From Aselliscus stoliczkanus (taxonomy: Eukaryota; Chordata; Mammalia; Chiroptera; Hipposideridae), in assembly GCA_033961575.1 (NCBI GenBank), contig CM066728.1:106348852-106412851 (forward strand): a DNA stretch of 64,000 nucleotides. Reading direction: 5' to 3'. The position numbers were made by a program, and so were the translations under genes. This document shows, piece after piece, positions 1-12,867 of this stretch (position 1 is the first letter of the stretch; every line of letters begins with the position of its first letter). The notes under the pieces were generated by a model. That model ran no database searches. It was not told the origin of the DNA and worked only from the letters and a program-made list of their open reading frames with translations.

Positions 1-1509
1 GAAATCAGAAATAAAAAAAAAAAAATTTAAAAAAAAGAAAGAATGAAAAGATTATAGAGAATGTATAGAACTTTTCTGAATGCACTTGGTCAAAATTTTA
101 TGAAATCTAAGAATAGGAATGCTGTTATTAACAGTGACCTGAAATTCTTGGGGTTTTCAAATCACTTTTTGAATTTCCCAAACTTAAGAAGCACACCTGC
201 TTTTTCTCTTGATGGTCGAGATTCTCTTCCTTCTTTCTATGTTCTTGTCTCATGTGCAATGACCTTCTTCCACTGCAAAGATGAAAAAAATGACTTTATG
301 TTTTTGGTAATATCTTCATTAAAAGAATACACACACAAAAAAAAAACTTTTTTGTACAGAAATAAAGAGTAAGCAAAAGTGAAACTTATCAAGCTTGGGT
401 GGTTTTATTTTAATAAGAATGAAGTGACTACTCCATTTTCCTGCCTTGGAAAAGGAATTGCAACATGGAGCCTTTTTCAGCTTTTGTAACATTTTTCTCA
501 GTGACCTTGAGCAATTTGCCTGCCCAGTTGGGGCCTGAGCATGTACTTGTTTTGCAAGGTTGACACATTAATGCTTTAAAGGGTTTGGAGGTGACCAGAT
601 GGAAGCCACTATATTTCAGGGGACAGAGAAGTCTGGAGAGCAGGGTCTGAGCCAGCTCCTCCAAATGCCTTCAGTTTTCCCAGCTTTCCAGCCCCACTTT
701 CCTGCCTGTGGACCCTGTTACAATGCAACATCCGCGGGGTTCCCTGATAGGAAGGGTTTTGCGCTTCGCTTCGTGTGATGTCAGGATTGTTAGAGGAAAT
801 CTATTAAGCCTAAGGTACGAGATTGGCTTCCTGCTGTCACAGTGCTCATGGAGGCAGTCCTGAAAGGATCTGACTTTCCACCAAATCTGAGTTAGATTGA
901 GACACCAGAGCAACTGAAAAGCATTATTTACCCAGGAATGTAATGATTGAAAACACTGCCCAGCTCTATTCCTTGATGGAAGAGATGGCAGAGTCATAAG
1001 AGAATAACAATGACATAACAGTGCATGAGAAGAGTTATTTAGCACAGAGACTCCCCCAGACAGCGTTCCTTGCAAATATGTGCTCAGACTGCCAAGCTAC
1101 CTGTAACAGACCTGCATAAAATAGCCATTCATTCACCCAACAGTTTTTTCAAGCACTAAGAATACATGGCATGCCTTAGAAGGCCTGCCAGCCATCAGGC
1201 TGCCATGAGGGTGGCTGAACTGGCATATCTGTAATCTACCTGCCACCTGGTCACAGGTGGTTCTCTGTGCCTCATGCCGGACTGACAGCTATTCATTCAT
1301 TCACTTAGGTGCCTGAACCAAAGGGAACAAGAGGTGATTACTGTGCACCCTCTGCCACTCTTTCCCTCACACCCACAATTCTAGACCAGAGCCCCGTGGA
1401 GCCCGATGAGGGAAACCTACTCTACCTTTTGGCAGCACTCTCAGCAGGAGTAAGTGGAGGCCCAGGCAATGTAACCACAGCCCACTAGTGTCCTGTGGTC
1501 TTTCTCTGG
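1..1509 (+). other. CTNND2 upstream intron, nothing assigned
   Basis: A-rich at the very start (about 1-50). No exon, RNA gene or recognisable repeat. Short open frames here lack splice or domain support. Confidence 0.6.
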
Positions 1510-1715
1510 TGACCTCAGAAATACTCTGCACCAGTGGCTTCTATTGGGAGACATTGTTGGTTGTCATAACTGCCGGTTAACACTGTTGGCATCCAGTTGG
1601 AAGAGGCCAGGGATAGTTTTAAACATCTTACAATGTAGGGAAGCCTTCTCCCACAACCAAGAATTATCCACGCCAAAACATCCGTCGTGCCAAAGCTGAG
1701 AGACCATGACAGGCA
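1510..1715 (+). mobile_element. MER5-like hAT (Charlie) DNA transposon relic
   Basis: TTGTTGGTTGTCATAACTGC, CATCCAGTTGGAAGAGGCCA, AAACATCTTACAATGTAGGG and AAGAATTATCCACGCCAAAA follow the MER5A order. Non-autonomous and ancient. Confidence 0.75.
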
Positions 1716-1796
1716 CTCAGGTGCCTTCTCCCTCCCAACTCCACCCATGATCATTCATTGTTCACCCTGCCTCGTTAACACCCAGTAAATATTCAG

Positions 1797-1822
1797 TGAA
1801 TGAATGAATGAATGAATGAATG
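1797..1822. repeat. (GAAT)n microsatellite
   Basis: Six tandem GAAT units. Confidence 0.9.
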
Positions 1823-1954
1823 GGATCAGGGTGCTGTGATAAGCAAGGGAGCAAGTAACTATTAAGTTAGCACTGATATGATATGTGCATGTATGTGTTT
1901 TCTGTCATTGTTACTGCTTTTATCTTTGGGATGTGGTGACCTTGGGATCGTTAC

Positions 1955-2240
1955 ATTTGTTCATGGAGTACTTACTAGATAATAGTATGTGAGGCACCGG
2001 GAGTGGTAGAATGAGTTATAAATAGCATGACCTCTGCTCACTGGAGTTTATTTCTCTAGTTGAGTAAACAATCATTAACCAATTACACAGATAAGTGTAA
2101 AATTTCAGTGTGACGAGGGCTGCATGTTCTGCTTGCTTGCCGTAAGAGAAGCCAGGGAAATTTCAGAGTGCCAAGAACTAGACAGTATTTTCTCAGCGAG
2201 GTGTGACCCTCCCTGAGTCCCAAATACTAAGATGACATTT
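1955..2240 (+). mobile_element. L2 LINE fragment
   Basis: GTTCATGGAGTACTTACTAG, GTGAGGCACCGGGAGTGG, and a segment with GAGTTTATTTCTCTAGTTGA and AGTAAACAATCA resemble the L2 3' region. Ancient and patchy. Confidence 0.5.
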
Positions 2241-4104
2241 TAAGTATCTGTATTAACACACCGATATCGCTTGTGCATGTTAGCAGCCTCTTTGGTATCG
2301 GGAAAGGGCTTTTACACGTGCTAAATGCTTGAGCAGAATAGCGTTAGTGGAGCAGATGGGAAATGGGCCAAGTTGACAGTGGAGGAGGTGACACTGCTGG
2401 GCCCTGCAGGGGAGGAGGTGGGGGCCATTCCGCAGCGGAGTCCCCTGAGTGACAGCACACGGGGAGAGTTTCTAGAAGGCCAGTATGATGTCTGGTTTGC
2501 CTTTAGAGGCACTGCAGGCGATGTTGTGCAGGATAAGCTAGGGGGTTCCAGCCTGGAGGGAGGGAGCCTACAGGGAACATGACAACTTTCAAAGCACTAG
2601 ATAGAGAGGCCATGGGCCATGGCTCCGGCAAGGGGCCTATTCCGGAAACTGAATTTACAGCTCTTGTGTCTGACTGTGGGCTGCGTGCTCAGAGAGAGAG
2701 AGGGGAGCTTAAAAACCGCTGTCTTGTCTGCGGTAATATCTTTTCCCAACAGTTAATGAGGAAATGGTCCCTCATGGTTATTTATGTTCTCCTAAGGTAG
2801 CAATGCCTGGGCTGGCTTTCATTAGCATCCTACTGGATTGGGTAGCCTTCATGTTCATGGCAACTTCATGGATTTTTGCATTTCAGAGAAAATGAGGCAA
2901 GACTGCATTTTTATTCATGTTATAACATTATGATTTGCATTTTAAGAGACTTTTTCCAAAAATATCTGCTACCTCCCCAGCTGCCAAACAAACACGAAAA
3001 ATGCTAGGATCCAGACATGATTCTTTATCTCACGCTTGCCTGCCTGAAGTTCCGGTTGTGTAGTGTGTAAAACCAGCCCAAAGTCTGCGTGCTGGGCACT
3101 GCATTCTGAACTAGCTGGAGGTCCAGCTGGGGCGGAGAGCAGCCCAGACCAGGAGTCCTTGCTGTCGTGGGGATTGCCCATGTTTTCCAGAAAGTAAGGT
3201 TTAGTTTTGTTCCCCCACCCCATGCAAGCCTCTTCCCTTCTCCTATTTAACCACAAAGGAAGTATTAAATGGCACAATAGGCAGGAAACTTAAAGTCTCA
3301 AATGTTGCAGCGACTCGGGACATAAATAGGTCAAAGCATGTTTAGAAAACCGCCTACATGACACATGCATAATAAGGGGTAAAGGGAAGGTGTTTAAAAC
3401 TCATCCCTAAACATTTAGCTCTGGAATCATCCAGAAGACAAATTTTCAATACCAACAACAGCCCACACCACTTGGCACTATGAGATACACAGAGACTCAG
3501 CTGAATTGTCAGTGTTTTTCACCTGGAGCAGTGCCTCCTGCGGTTTACGTCTGGACTGTCAAAATGGGCTCCATATTTTAATCAATTAAAAGCATTTTCA
3601 AATCTGCAAAGGCTGGGGGGGTGATACCTGCTTCACCTAACTCAGAGAAATAGTTCAGAGATGGTACACACTTCTACTTGAAGTTAAAAAAACAAACACA
3701 AAAAAAAACCATTGTAGACCAAATCTCCTGCTTTCTTATTTTTACATCAGAGCGTAGAAAGAATCTGAACCGTCTCATAGCTGGAGGAAATGTGCATCTC
3801 CTCTGACCTAGAGGAAGAAAGCCTTCTTGGAGATCTTGTCTCTGAGTGCAGCCTGCACCTCTGATACTCATTCCAGTGGCAGCCAGACATTCCCTGAGCA
3901 GCCCTAGAAAATTTGAGTGTGCTCGATTCTGTCGTGAAAAATTGGAGCAATGTCCACTGCACCACCTGTGTTAAGTTCCTCCTTTGTGCCCCAATTCCAG
4001 CTTCCTGACCATCCCTGAGAACCACAGCTGTGAAAGGGATGGGCTGTGCTTCAGGCACCTGCACAGGGTATGGACTCAACGAAACCCAAAGTGACTTTTG
4101 GGGC
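2241..4104 (+). other. Intron, nothing assigned
   Basis: A GC-richer patch at 2340-2570 has open frames on both strands but no recognised product or splice context. Confidence 0.55.
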
Positions 4105-4215
4105 TCCCTTTCACCAGCTCTGAGCAAGTCACTTAACCTGCCTGAACCTCAGTCTCCTCATCTACACGGTAATCATAGTGACAGACCCGACCTCAAAGAG
4201 TCACTGGGAAAAACA
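4105..4215 (+). mobile_element. MIR SINE fragment
   Basis: GAGCAAGTCACTTAACCTGC, then CTGAACCTCAGTCTCCTCAT and CTACACGGTAATCATAGTG match the MIR core. Fragment only. Confidence 0.75.
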
Positions 4216-6660
4216 CTGCAGTTCCTGATCACCCCAGTGCAGTCAAACCTGAAAAGAGGTGCTTTTTACATCCACCTGAGAGCCGAGTCTTCCCGTCACT
4301 GAACTCATTTGCTTTCTGTGGCTCTCACGTCCCTCATGTGGTTCCCTGTTCTGCAGTCTAAGTCCACAGAGTCCAACAAAGACCCTGGAGAAAGGGCAGG
4401 AAAGGGGTGCGGAGGTCATGCAAGAATGGAAACTTCTTTAGAAGTGTTTTTCGTAATTCCGCTGCCACTAACGTGGTATTTTTGTCCTGAGTATTTATTG
4501 TGTGATTTCATTATGCTATATATATTCTTGTTAAGGCTAAAAAAAAAGAGAGAGAGGAAGAGATGGCAATTTTCAAAGTTGGTATCTTCCCCAAAGTCTG
4601 TCATAAGCATCTTGGAAATATATAAAGAACCATTAAGGAATGTTGTGTTTTAGGTTGTTAGAAGTCGTAAATAATACATGTCAAATATTCACCAAAGGAA
4701 AAATTGTTACACGTGACAAAGAATAATTTCCCAAAGGACAAGGGTTTCTGTTCGTTGAGATTATGTACTGTGTCACTTAATTAAAATTCTAAATTTAAAT
4801 CTTACAGCATAAACTTCCTGTTCCTATACACATGATCTGCCTTTCTGCCAGTAATTGTTCATTATGCTGAATTCTTTAGGTGTAGGTCACAGCTATTGGA
4901 AGAACCATTCATTTACCGCTGTTCCCAAACTGTGTTGCAAGGAGCCCCAGGGAGACACAGCAAACTCAGAGGCACTTCTCAGGGTAGTTTTAAGTTTTCC
5001 AGGGAGCCACAGTGTGTCTGTCAGACACCAAGAGACGCAGGAGCTCGAGTTCGTTCAATTTCAAAATTCAGTTGTGTCACATTCTTTTTGATGATGTCAT
5101 AACTTGGCAAGAGGCTTCTGTCATAAAAAGCAAGTACCATGTAAAAATCAGAATGAGAGGACCTGAAGAGAGCAGTGTCTGATTCCAAGGCCTGAGAAGC
5201 TGTGCAATGCCCAAAAGTCACTCACTTGTTAGGACGTCGATAATCCCTGAGTTGTTTGGACCGAGTACTTAATAAATGGAACTGTCATGCATTTCTCTGG
5301 GCCCAGAGGCACCTTCAAAAACTGACAGGCACAACGTGCCCTGTGAGCCATGAAAGACTGGGAACCTTTGAAGTTACATGAAGTCAAGTCCCACCCTCGT
5401 ACTGTGTTCAAACTCTTCTCACAGAAAAAATAAATCTGTGCAACAATTAGATACCAAATTAGTCTTCTTAAAGATCCACATGATTTGTTTTCTTGGGGCA
5501 TCAGTTGGCTGCTAGGGAGGTAGAAGTTAAAACAGCATTTTTCTAGTGAATACAAACAATGCCTAATGGGGAACCTGTAATTCTTAATTAGTGTGAAAGA
5601 TAAAAGAAATAGCACATGCTTTTATTATGTGCATAAATAAAAATATATTTATCTGCCACTTGCTCTTTTTCCTGTAATCAGATCTACTCCATCTGCCCTG
5701 TCTGCCCATCTACCCCATTTTAAATTATAAAGACCTACAGCGGTAATAACAGAAAATATCTTTAAACTCAGTGCAAACTTTTCAATTAATTTTCAAATTA
5801 ATCACAGCCACTCTCCTGAGAGTTAGGTGACACAGAGGTAATAAAAGCCTAGTCTCAGACTTTATCAATGGGTAGAAATTAAAGGTAATTGGACACTATT
5901 ATCTTGAAATGAATACCTTCTTTTTCTTATTACTGCATTTTTAAAAGAAGCTGGCTAATGTATTCAGTTGCACTGATATAGAATCTTCCAGTATAATGGT
6001 ATACTGCTGGCCTGTCCCTACCCGCTTCACCCATGATCTGCAAGGACTACTAATAAATATTCATTGTTGGTTATTTCATTCAAAATGAAAAGCAAATATC
6101 TCCTCTACATTTTATATTTAGAAACATCCAGATACCAGAAATGGTGGTAAATTAATAGTTTCATGTCAAAAGTACTGTGAAACATCATGATAGAAAATAC
6201 TTATGGATGAATTTTTTTTTCTTTTGCATTTAATGTCTAATAATGAGAAATATTTGCAACTGGCCACTTAGACACTGTAGTTCTTTTTTACCAATATTAA
6301 GAACATACCCAAGGTATTCATAGCTTCTTTAGAATTCCTTTAAGGGTGAAGTGAAACCGTAGACCGAGACAGATGTGGTTTTTGACATTGGCACTAGTAA
6401 AAACAGACCTAACTATAATAAGTGTCCATAGATTTTTTTTTCCTTTTTTAGCAGCTAAACAATAAAGCCAATTTTTTTGTCTCATTCCTAATGCATTTCA
6501 GGTAAGAACAACAGAAGGTGCTAACAGACATAATCATGAGGTCATTCGTCAACAGTTATATTCAAGTGTCAGACTTGCTGTCTGTAAGATTTCAAAAGAA
6601 CCAGTCAGTGATACAGAAAAAGAATTTGAATGTAGCTTCATGAAGATAGCAATGGTTTCT

Positions 6661-6712
6661 TTTCCTCCCCTCCCCTCCCCTCTCCTTCCCTTCCCTCCCC
6701 TTCCCTTCCCTT
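6661..6712. repeat. Pure pyrimidine (CCCTT/CCCCT)n tract
   Basis: 52 bases of C and T only on the + strand, of the form TCCCC/TTCCC. Such homopurine-homopyrimidine tracts can form triplexes. Confidence 0.9.
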
Positions 6713-7273
6713 GGTACTTTTCTACACCAAATTTAGTTAGATTTTATTAAGACTTTCTTTAAAGGAAGTATCTCTAGTCATCGTTCCCTGAAACCAGTTG
6801 AGTTGTGATTCTTTGGAGAACTAAGGTGACGAAGATGAAGTTGTGTAACTGAGACATGCCATGAAACATTTGTAGGACTAAAATATCAGTCATAGGTGTT
6901 ATTAAGTAATTGCTGCCACCAAGATTGGACTCGGGTTAGCAATCAACCCTCGCAGCTTACATTGTAAAGACACCCTGACAGTTACCATGGGATGTGTTCT
7001 CACCTCCAGAAGCACGGAGCCTGGTGTGGGATCTTAAGAGACAGTGTTCCTACATGTAGAATAGAATGCATCAACCTATAGAATTGTGCTTTCTCCCAGA
7101 AGTTCAGTTGTTTTCAGAAACAGAATCATTAAAAGCACTATTTTTAGTTTTTCACAGAAAACTGTCAAATTTAAAAGAAAATGTACTCCATTCTGTGATT
7201 TATACACAGTGTTTCTAGTCCATAATTTACCATTACCTTCCCTTTTATATGTGTGTGTGTATTCATACATGGG

Positions 7274-7275
7274 TG

Positions 7276-7309
<34 letters not shown>
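7274..7309. repeat. (GC)4-(AC)14 microsatellite
   Basis: GCGCGCGC runs directly into (AC)n: alternating purine-pyrimidine throughout, a Z-DNA-prone sequence. A short GT run lies just upstream (7250-7260). Confidence 0.9.
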
Positions 7310-7310
<1 letters not shown>

Positions 7311-8263
7311 TGTTTTGATAGCGATCAAGGCTTTTTCTCAAATTCTTAATCTACTCTTAGGGCAAAATCCTGATCTTCCTCTGATACCAACGAGGTAAAA
7401 ACTGTTGCTGTAACATACTTGAATCACATACTCCTATTTCCAGGGCAGCTAAATTCTTACGTGTATGAAATTAATGTTTCATTGTGGAGTTTATTGTTAT
7501 TGGAAAAGTCTACTTGCATTAATAAATAGTATTTTAAAGTTAATTGATACTAAATAGATATTAAATACAATTGATAAGTCTTTGTAATCTAATCGCCTTT
7601 TAGAATATTTGGGTCTTCAACAGAAGCAGAAATTCACTGGTACTTAAAGTAAATGCAATTAAAAATGATAAATAATAGCATCAATTTTGGCTAATCATTT
7701 TATATTATTTCACTCCTCAACTCCTAAAAAATGAAGTCAGAGAAGTCCATTGCTTGGCTGAGATTAATGTAAAGCACCAAGTACCTGTAATAGTTCAGAA
7801 ATAACCAATTTCTCATTATTTTACTATTTCTCTACAGTTCAGCCAGTAGAAAACTTGCTAGTCGAAATTGTTCCTTCTTCTTCTGAAATAATAGATGCCA
7901 GTCCCCAAAGAGGGTGTTAGTCAGACCAACCCCCCACCCTACCGCACCCCCACGCCCGGCCCCAGGATGGGCCTGAGAGATGAGGCAGCAGGAGTCACCA
8001 GTTAATGAGGAGCGTTGGGTAGGAGGGGGAGTAGAGGGGCCTGTCAGAGGAAGTCACTGAGCATCTCCCCCTCACTAATAGCACCGGGGCAGGAAGTCCC
8101 GCTGGCTGTGCCTTCAAACCGCATCGCCCCCCTCCGCTGCTCAGCGCCCTCTGCTGGCCACCAACTTCGCTCTGGAATCCCTGCCGGAGCTTCCATCCGG
8201 CCCCTGCCTCCATGCGGCCCCTAGCATCCCTTCTCAACACCGCAGCCAGAGGGAGCTTTGCAA

Positions 8264-8420
8264 ACTCAGCTTTATCGAGGTATAATTTATATACAATAAA
8301 CGCACCATTTGAGGCCTGCAGTTTTTTACTTTTGACAGATGTATACATCCCTGTAGCCACCATCAAAGTATTCTTTAAAATTGTGATTAGATCATGGATT
8401 CCGATAGTTCTCCGATCTCT
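8264..8420 (-). mobile_element. Old L1M 3'-end fragment, antisense
   Basis: AGCTTTATCGAGGTATAATT, then TATACAATAAACGCACCATT and ATCCCTGTAGCCACCATC match the antisense 3' end of old mammalian L1 elements. Confidence 0.7.
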
Positions 8421-8572
8421 CAGTGCAGAAGCCAAAAGCCTGCTGTGGCTGACAATTCCTGTGTAACCTGGGCTCCTGTGGCCTCTCACAACACGGTGCC
8501 CGGGACTCACTCCCCTTCACCCACTGGCTTTCTCACCTCTTGTCTACCTGCTTTATGTTTTCACATCACACT

Positions 8573-9016
8573 TGTATTCGTTTCCTGTCGCTCCGGTAAC
8601 AAAGTGCCACAAACCAGGTAGCTTAAACAACACTAGTTTATTCTTTAAGAGTTCAGGAGACCAGAAAACCAAAGTCCGGGTATCGGGAGTTGACTCCTTC
8701 TGGAGGTTCTGAAGGAGAGACCATCTCCTTGCTTCTGCTGCTGGCCAGCAGTCCTTGACACCCGTTGACTTGCGGCCTTATCACCCCAATGTCTGCCTGC
8801 ATCTGCACGTGTCCTTCTTGTCTCTGTGTCTCCATGTCCCTTTTTGTCTCTTCTGAAGACATGCTCATTGGGTTTCATGCCCACCTTCATCCAGTCAGAT
8901 CTAATCTTGATCCAAAATTATATCTGCGGTGACCTTATTTCAGATAAGATTACATTCTGGTTTCTATGTGGACATGAATTTCGGCGGGGGCAATTCAACC
9001 CAATAGCCACTTACCA
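8573..9016 (-). mobile_element. MaLR-type LTR relic, antisense
   Basis: Starts TGTATTCGTTTCCTGTCGCT followed by GGTAACAAAGTGCCACAAAC, and ends ...CAATTCAACCCAATAG, the antisense outline of MaLR LTRs. Diverged, with no convincing 5-bp duplication. Confidence 0.75.
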
Positions 9017-9507
9017 CTGTCTGACAAATAATATATTTTGCTCTTTTAATAATGAATTGACAGTTCCCCTTAGAAACCAATTTCCCCAAGGACAGGACCT
9101 TTGTTTGCTGTGCTCAGTGCTGTGTCTGCAGTGGCTGGAGTGCGGTGGTCACTCAGTGGACATCGGCTGGAGGCATCAGTGGTTCATGACTGAATCCTAA
9201 AGTGAAGCAGGCAGCCAGGCAGCCTGAGGGATAGGCGAGAAGAGAAGGCTACGGGGCCTTAATAAACTAACCTGAAGGTCAGAGAAGCTGCAATCCAAAC
9301 AGACAAACAAGAGGTGATCAAAAAGTCACTAAATAAGAGCGGAGCCTACCTGATTCCCAGAAGTCACCGAGAGGACTTCCAGAGGAAGGACTTGGAGGTG
9401 GTGCCTCTCGGAATATCGGAAGCGGCTCCGTCCACCTCCTTGGCCCAGTGGGGTGGTCTCTTCCAGGCTTAACAGGGCCATATCCTGGGGTCAGATGGGC
9501 CTCTGCA

Positions 9508-9876
9508 TTTGTTTCTTTATAATAAATTAACACAAAATTGATGATTTGAAACAACACACATTTATTCTGGTATAGTCCTGAGGTCAGAAGTCTGAAATCA
9601 GGCTCGCTGGACCGTAACCACGGTGTCAGTAGGGCCATGCTGCCTGCGGAGGTTCCGGGGAAAGCCCTTCTTCCTGTCTTCTCCAGCCTCTAAAGCTGCA
9701 TCCTTGCATTCAGTGGCTCATGGCCCCTTTCTCCGCCTTCAAAGATGGCAGCATAACATCCCACATTCAGTGTTATATTGCCTTCTTATTCTGTGCAAAG
9801 TCCATTTTGCCAGATAAGGTCACAGATTAGGACCTGGATACTTCTGGGGACCATTATTCAGTTTACCATTCTACCT
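9508..9876 (-). mobile_element. MaLR-type LTR relic, antisense
   Basis: Contains TTTGAAACAACACACATTTA, GAGGTCAGAAGTCTGAAATC and GGTGTCAGTAGGGCCATGCT, ending near CCATTATTCAGTTTACCATT. Same orientation as the relic ending at 9016, about 490 bp away. Edges approximate. Confidence 0.75.
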
Positions 9877-10689
9877 AACCAGAAACCTGCCACGAATATT
9901 GGGATAGGTGTACAGAGCCCCAGATTCTCCCATCCTGGCTTCCTAAGTACACAAAAGCAGTAACCATTCTGTTTTTCCACTTAACTAACAGGAACAGCCC
10001 CTTCTCTCCTGTATTAATTTCTCTCCTGTTGGCAGGGCTATTGTAAGAAGAGAGGCAGATCAGAAACAAATTCAGCAAGCCTGCTGACCTTGTGCTCATA
10101 ATACTTGAATTATCCTTTTGTGTACTTGACTTTTCATTTCTGTTCTAGCATGTCATCATAGGTGGTTTGTGTGCGTTTCCCCAATCTTTTGTGAAGAGAA
10201 AGCATATAATTTATAATCCAGAATTCAGATGAGAAGAGGATGGTGGACACTGGGAAGCAGTGGCTGGTTGGGTGGTCCAAAGCACCGCACCCCCCGAGGG
10301 CTGAGTCTGCTCCAGGGACCGGATGCTGGGACGGCCACATCAGGAGACAGACCCACAGGTCCTCGGGGAGGGAGTTAGTGCTATGATGCAGTTTTGAGAA
10401 TTAACAGCTTCCCAAAATGTTAAGCTTGGGGAAAGCCATCTGTTTCTAAACACTGTAACAATTGAGCTTGCTTTCTAGGCAGTCATAGTTCTAGTATGAT
10501 TGTTTACATGCTAATAGCAAAGGATGCTTTTAAATGTGGTTAACCATGTCAGGCAGCTTTTTGTTTCAGTTACAAACTCTCTAGGAATAAGGATTAAGAC
10601 ATTAATGCAGCCACGTGTTTATCACTGGATAAGTTCTCATTGGTCAACGAGAATTAAAATATCTTCTATTTTGTCATTTAAAAAAGAAT

Positions 10690-10703
10690 CCTCTAACTTT
10701 CTT
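10690..10703. repeat. Left target-site duplication of the L1 at 10704
   Basis: CCTCTAACTTTCTT, repeated with one inserted T at 11352-11366 on the far side of the truncated L1. Confidence 0.88.
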
Positions 10704-11351
10704 TTTTTAAAATTCTTTTATTGTGAAATAAACATTTTTTTAAATTAGTTTCAGGTGTACAACACAGTGCACTAGTTATACTTCTTTCTCCTCAAAGTGA
10801 CAACCCCCCTACCCCATTCACCACCCCACTCTCCCCCCATATCATACATATCTATTACAATTCCCTTGACTCCATTTCATACAATATTCCACTTACAATA
10901 TTCAATTACAGTTGGCATACAATATTATACAACATTAGCTTCAGGTATACAGTGCAGTGATCAAGCCTCTACTCCATCCATGAAGTGGTCTCCCTAACAA
11001 GACATGTGACCATCTGATACCCCACAACATATTTACAACATTATTATATTCCCCGAACTGTCTTTCATATCCCTGTGGCACTATTGCAGTTACCTGTTTA
11101 TATTGTCTAATCCCTTCCCCTTCTCCCTCATCCCCACACCCCTCCCAACTAACAGTCATCAGTTTTTCCTCTATATCTATGAGCCTGTTTCTGTTTACTT
11201 TGCTCGTTCGTTCAGTTTTTCAGATTCCACATATAAGTGAGATCATATGGTATTTGTCTTTGTCTGACTGACTTATTTCACTTAACAGAATAGTCTCTAG
11301 GTCCATCCATATCGTTGCAAATGGCACGATTTCATTCTTCTTTATAGTGGA
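10704..11351 (-). mobile_element. 5'-truncated L1 3' end, antisense, with target-site duplication
   Basis: A T-rich edge (complement of the poly-A tail) is followed by the same 3' UTR as the large L1 at 44831. Shared segments include the GTACAACACAGTGCA and TCCATCCATGAAGTGG stretches and the last ORF2 codons near 11220-11346. It is flanked by CCTCTAACTTTCTT (10690-10703) and CCTCTTAACTTTCTT (11352-11366), a 14-15 bp target-site duplication differing by one base. This is the structure of a 5'-truncated retrotransposition event. Confidence 0.93.
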
Positions 11352-11366
11352 CCTCTTAACTTTCTT

Positions 11367-12029
11367 CAGACCACCACCGCTGTACCCATATCCTACCCTC
11401 AGCCCTATCAACAATACTAAATCAGAGACCAAAAAACAGGCCACCTCTTGGCTCTGAGTATAAAAATTAAAATCAAAATGGTCTTTAAAACTTTTTGTTA
11501 TTGTTCAGAAGTTTAGAAATGATTGTTTTAAATAATCCCTCACAACCCTGGCCCCAATGGAAATTATGGAGGCAGCAGTCAGAGTGACACTATCCCTCTG
11601 ACACAGAGCTTTGCCGGAAAATCAAATTTTGAATTCCTGGAGGCTCTGGTTGTCCTGGGGCTCTTTTGAGTGCAGAAGTAAATGTGATCAAATGTTGTGA
11701 CAGTACATCAACTCTTTTGTGTCAGTGCCAGCATAACATAGTAAGGAATTTCAAACTGTTTGCTAGTTAGTGCTATCTTTGAGCACAGTGTCATTTTAAC
11801 AACTCAGATAGTCCGTGTAAGAGTGAGGATTTAGTCACAATATTGTTGGTCTCTATGACAAGTTTTAATGGAGAAAAGGTTACATTTGCATACTCTCCAG
11901 TTCCATTAACATTTTAAAAGTGAAGCCCAGTAACAAATGAGAGTTATGAGTTTGGCGTCTGCGGGAGATCATAGATGGTTCTCATTTCTTATTCTTCTCT
12001 TCTTCTTCATCTACTTACATATTATAATA
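11367..12029 (+). other. Intron, nothing assigned
   Basis: Unique-looking sequence between an L1 and a MIR; no supported feature. Confidence 0.5.
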
Positions 12030-12080
12030 CCTGACATTTCTTGAGGGCCCCCACTGTGTGCCAGACATTGCTCTAAGGGG

Positions 12081-12135
<55 letters not shown>

Positions 12136-12335
12136 TCTAATCATCCCAATATTACTCCAAGGTAGGAATTATTATCTCAGTATGACAGCTGGACTCAACG
12201 AATGTATATTCCTAGAACACCTTGCATGCCAGCCAGTGGAGACCCTGCAATAGACGAGACACAAACAGGAGGAGCCCAAGGCTGCAGGGGAGTTCATGGT
12301 GGGGCAGGATTTGAACCAACTCTGGCTGCATCCAG
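12030..12335 (-). mobile_element. MIR SINE, antisense, with internal TA expansion
   Basis: CATTTCTTGAGGGCCCCCAC, TGTGTGCCAGACATTGCTCT, then (TA)n, then CAATATTACTCCAAGGTAGG and finally GGATTTGAACCAACTCTGG follow an antisense MIR. The TA run sits where the element normally has a short TACATATATTA-like stretch. Confidence 0.65.
12084..12131. repeat. (AT)24 microsatellite
   Basis: 48 bases of perfect AT inside an antisense MIR. Confidence 0.95.
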
Positions 12336-12867
12336 AAAACATTGCCCACCATAGATAGCACTGGGCCTCTGAAGGGGAATGGGGAAAAGGAAAGCATGTC
12401 ATAATGGCACATTTTCATGCACAGTTTTTACTACAAGCTAAAGCAGTGTTTCTCCTTCAAGTAAGTATAACGTCTGATTGAATACACATAAGTAAAAGGC
12501 TATTTTTAAAAATGGCATTATGTGATGTGTGTGTCCCTTAGAGCAGCCTCAGTAATAATTACTAGTATAAATCTAGCTCTTAATAGTTTACCAAGGACTT
12601 TCATATATATTATGGTGTCATTTAAAAAGAAATCCCATGAAATAAGTGTCACTCTCTGTATTCAATCCATGGAAAGCAAAAGCAGCAAACACTAAGGGAC
12701 TCTCCTGCATTTGTTGGCTAGAAGGGAGAAAGTCAGAAGTTCAAGTTCTGAACTCTTTCCCAGTTACTCTGATACCAATCCTGTGCTCACCCCACTACAG
12801 TAATTAAGGAGTGAAAGATGTATAACATGCTTACTCAACAAACTTGATCAAATACGTACATGTGTAG

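Larger units (their letters stand above)
4216..8263 (+). other. Intron; simple repeats and a GC-rich patch
   Basis: Contains the pyrimidine tract (6661) and the GC/AC repeat (7274). A GC-rich segment at about 7920-8225 has few CpG clusters and is not a convincing CpG island. No exon seen. Confidence 0.55.

Noticed and set aside
7920..8225. Possible CpG island or alternative promoter
   Set aside because: C-rich, but CpG pairs are scattered and few; no initiation signals.
7995..8510. 171-codon minus-strand open frame in a GC-rich patch
   Set aside because: No domain, runs into an old L1 fragment, no splice or promoter support.
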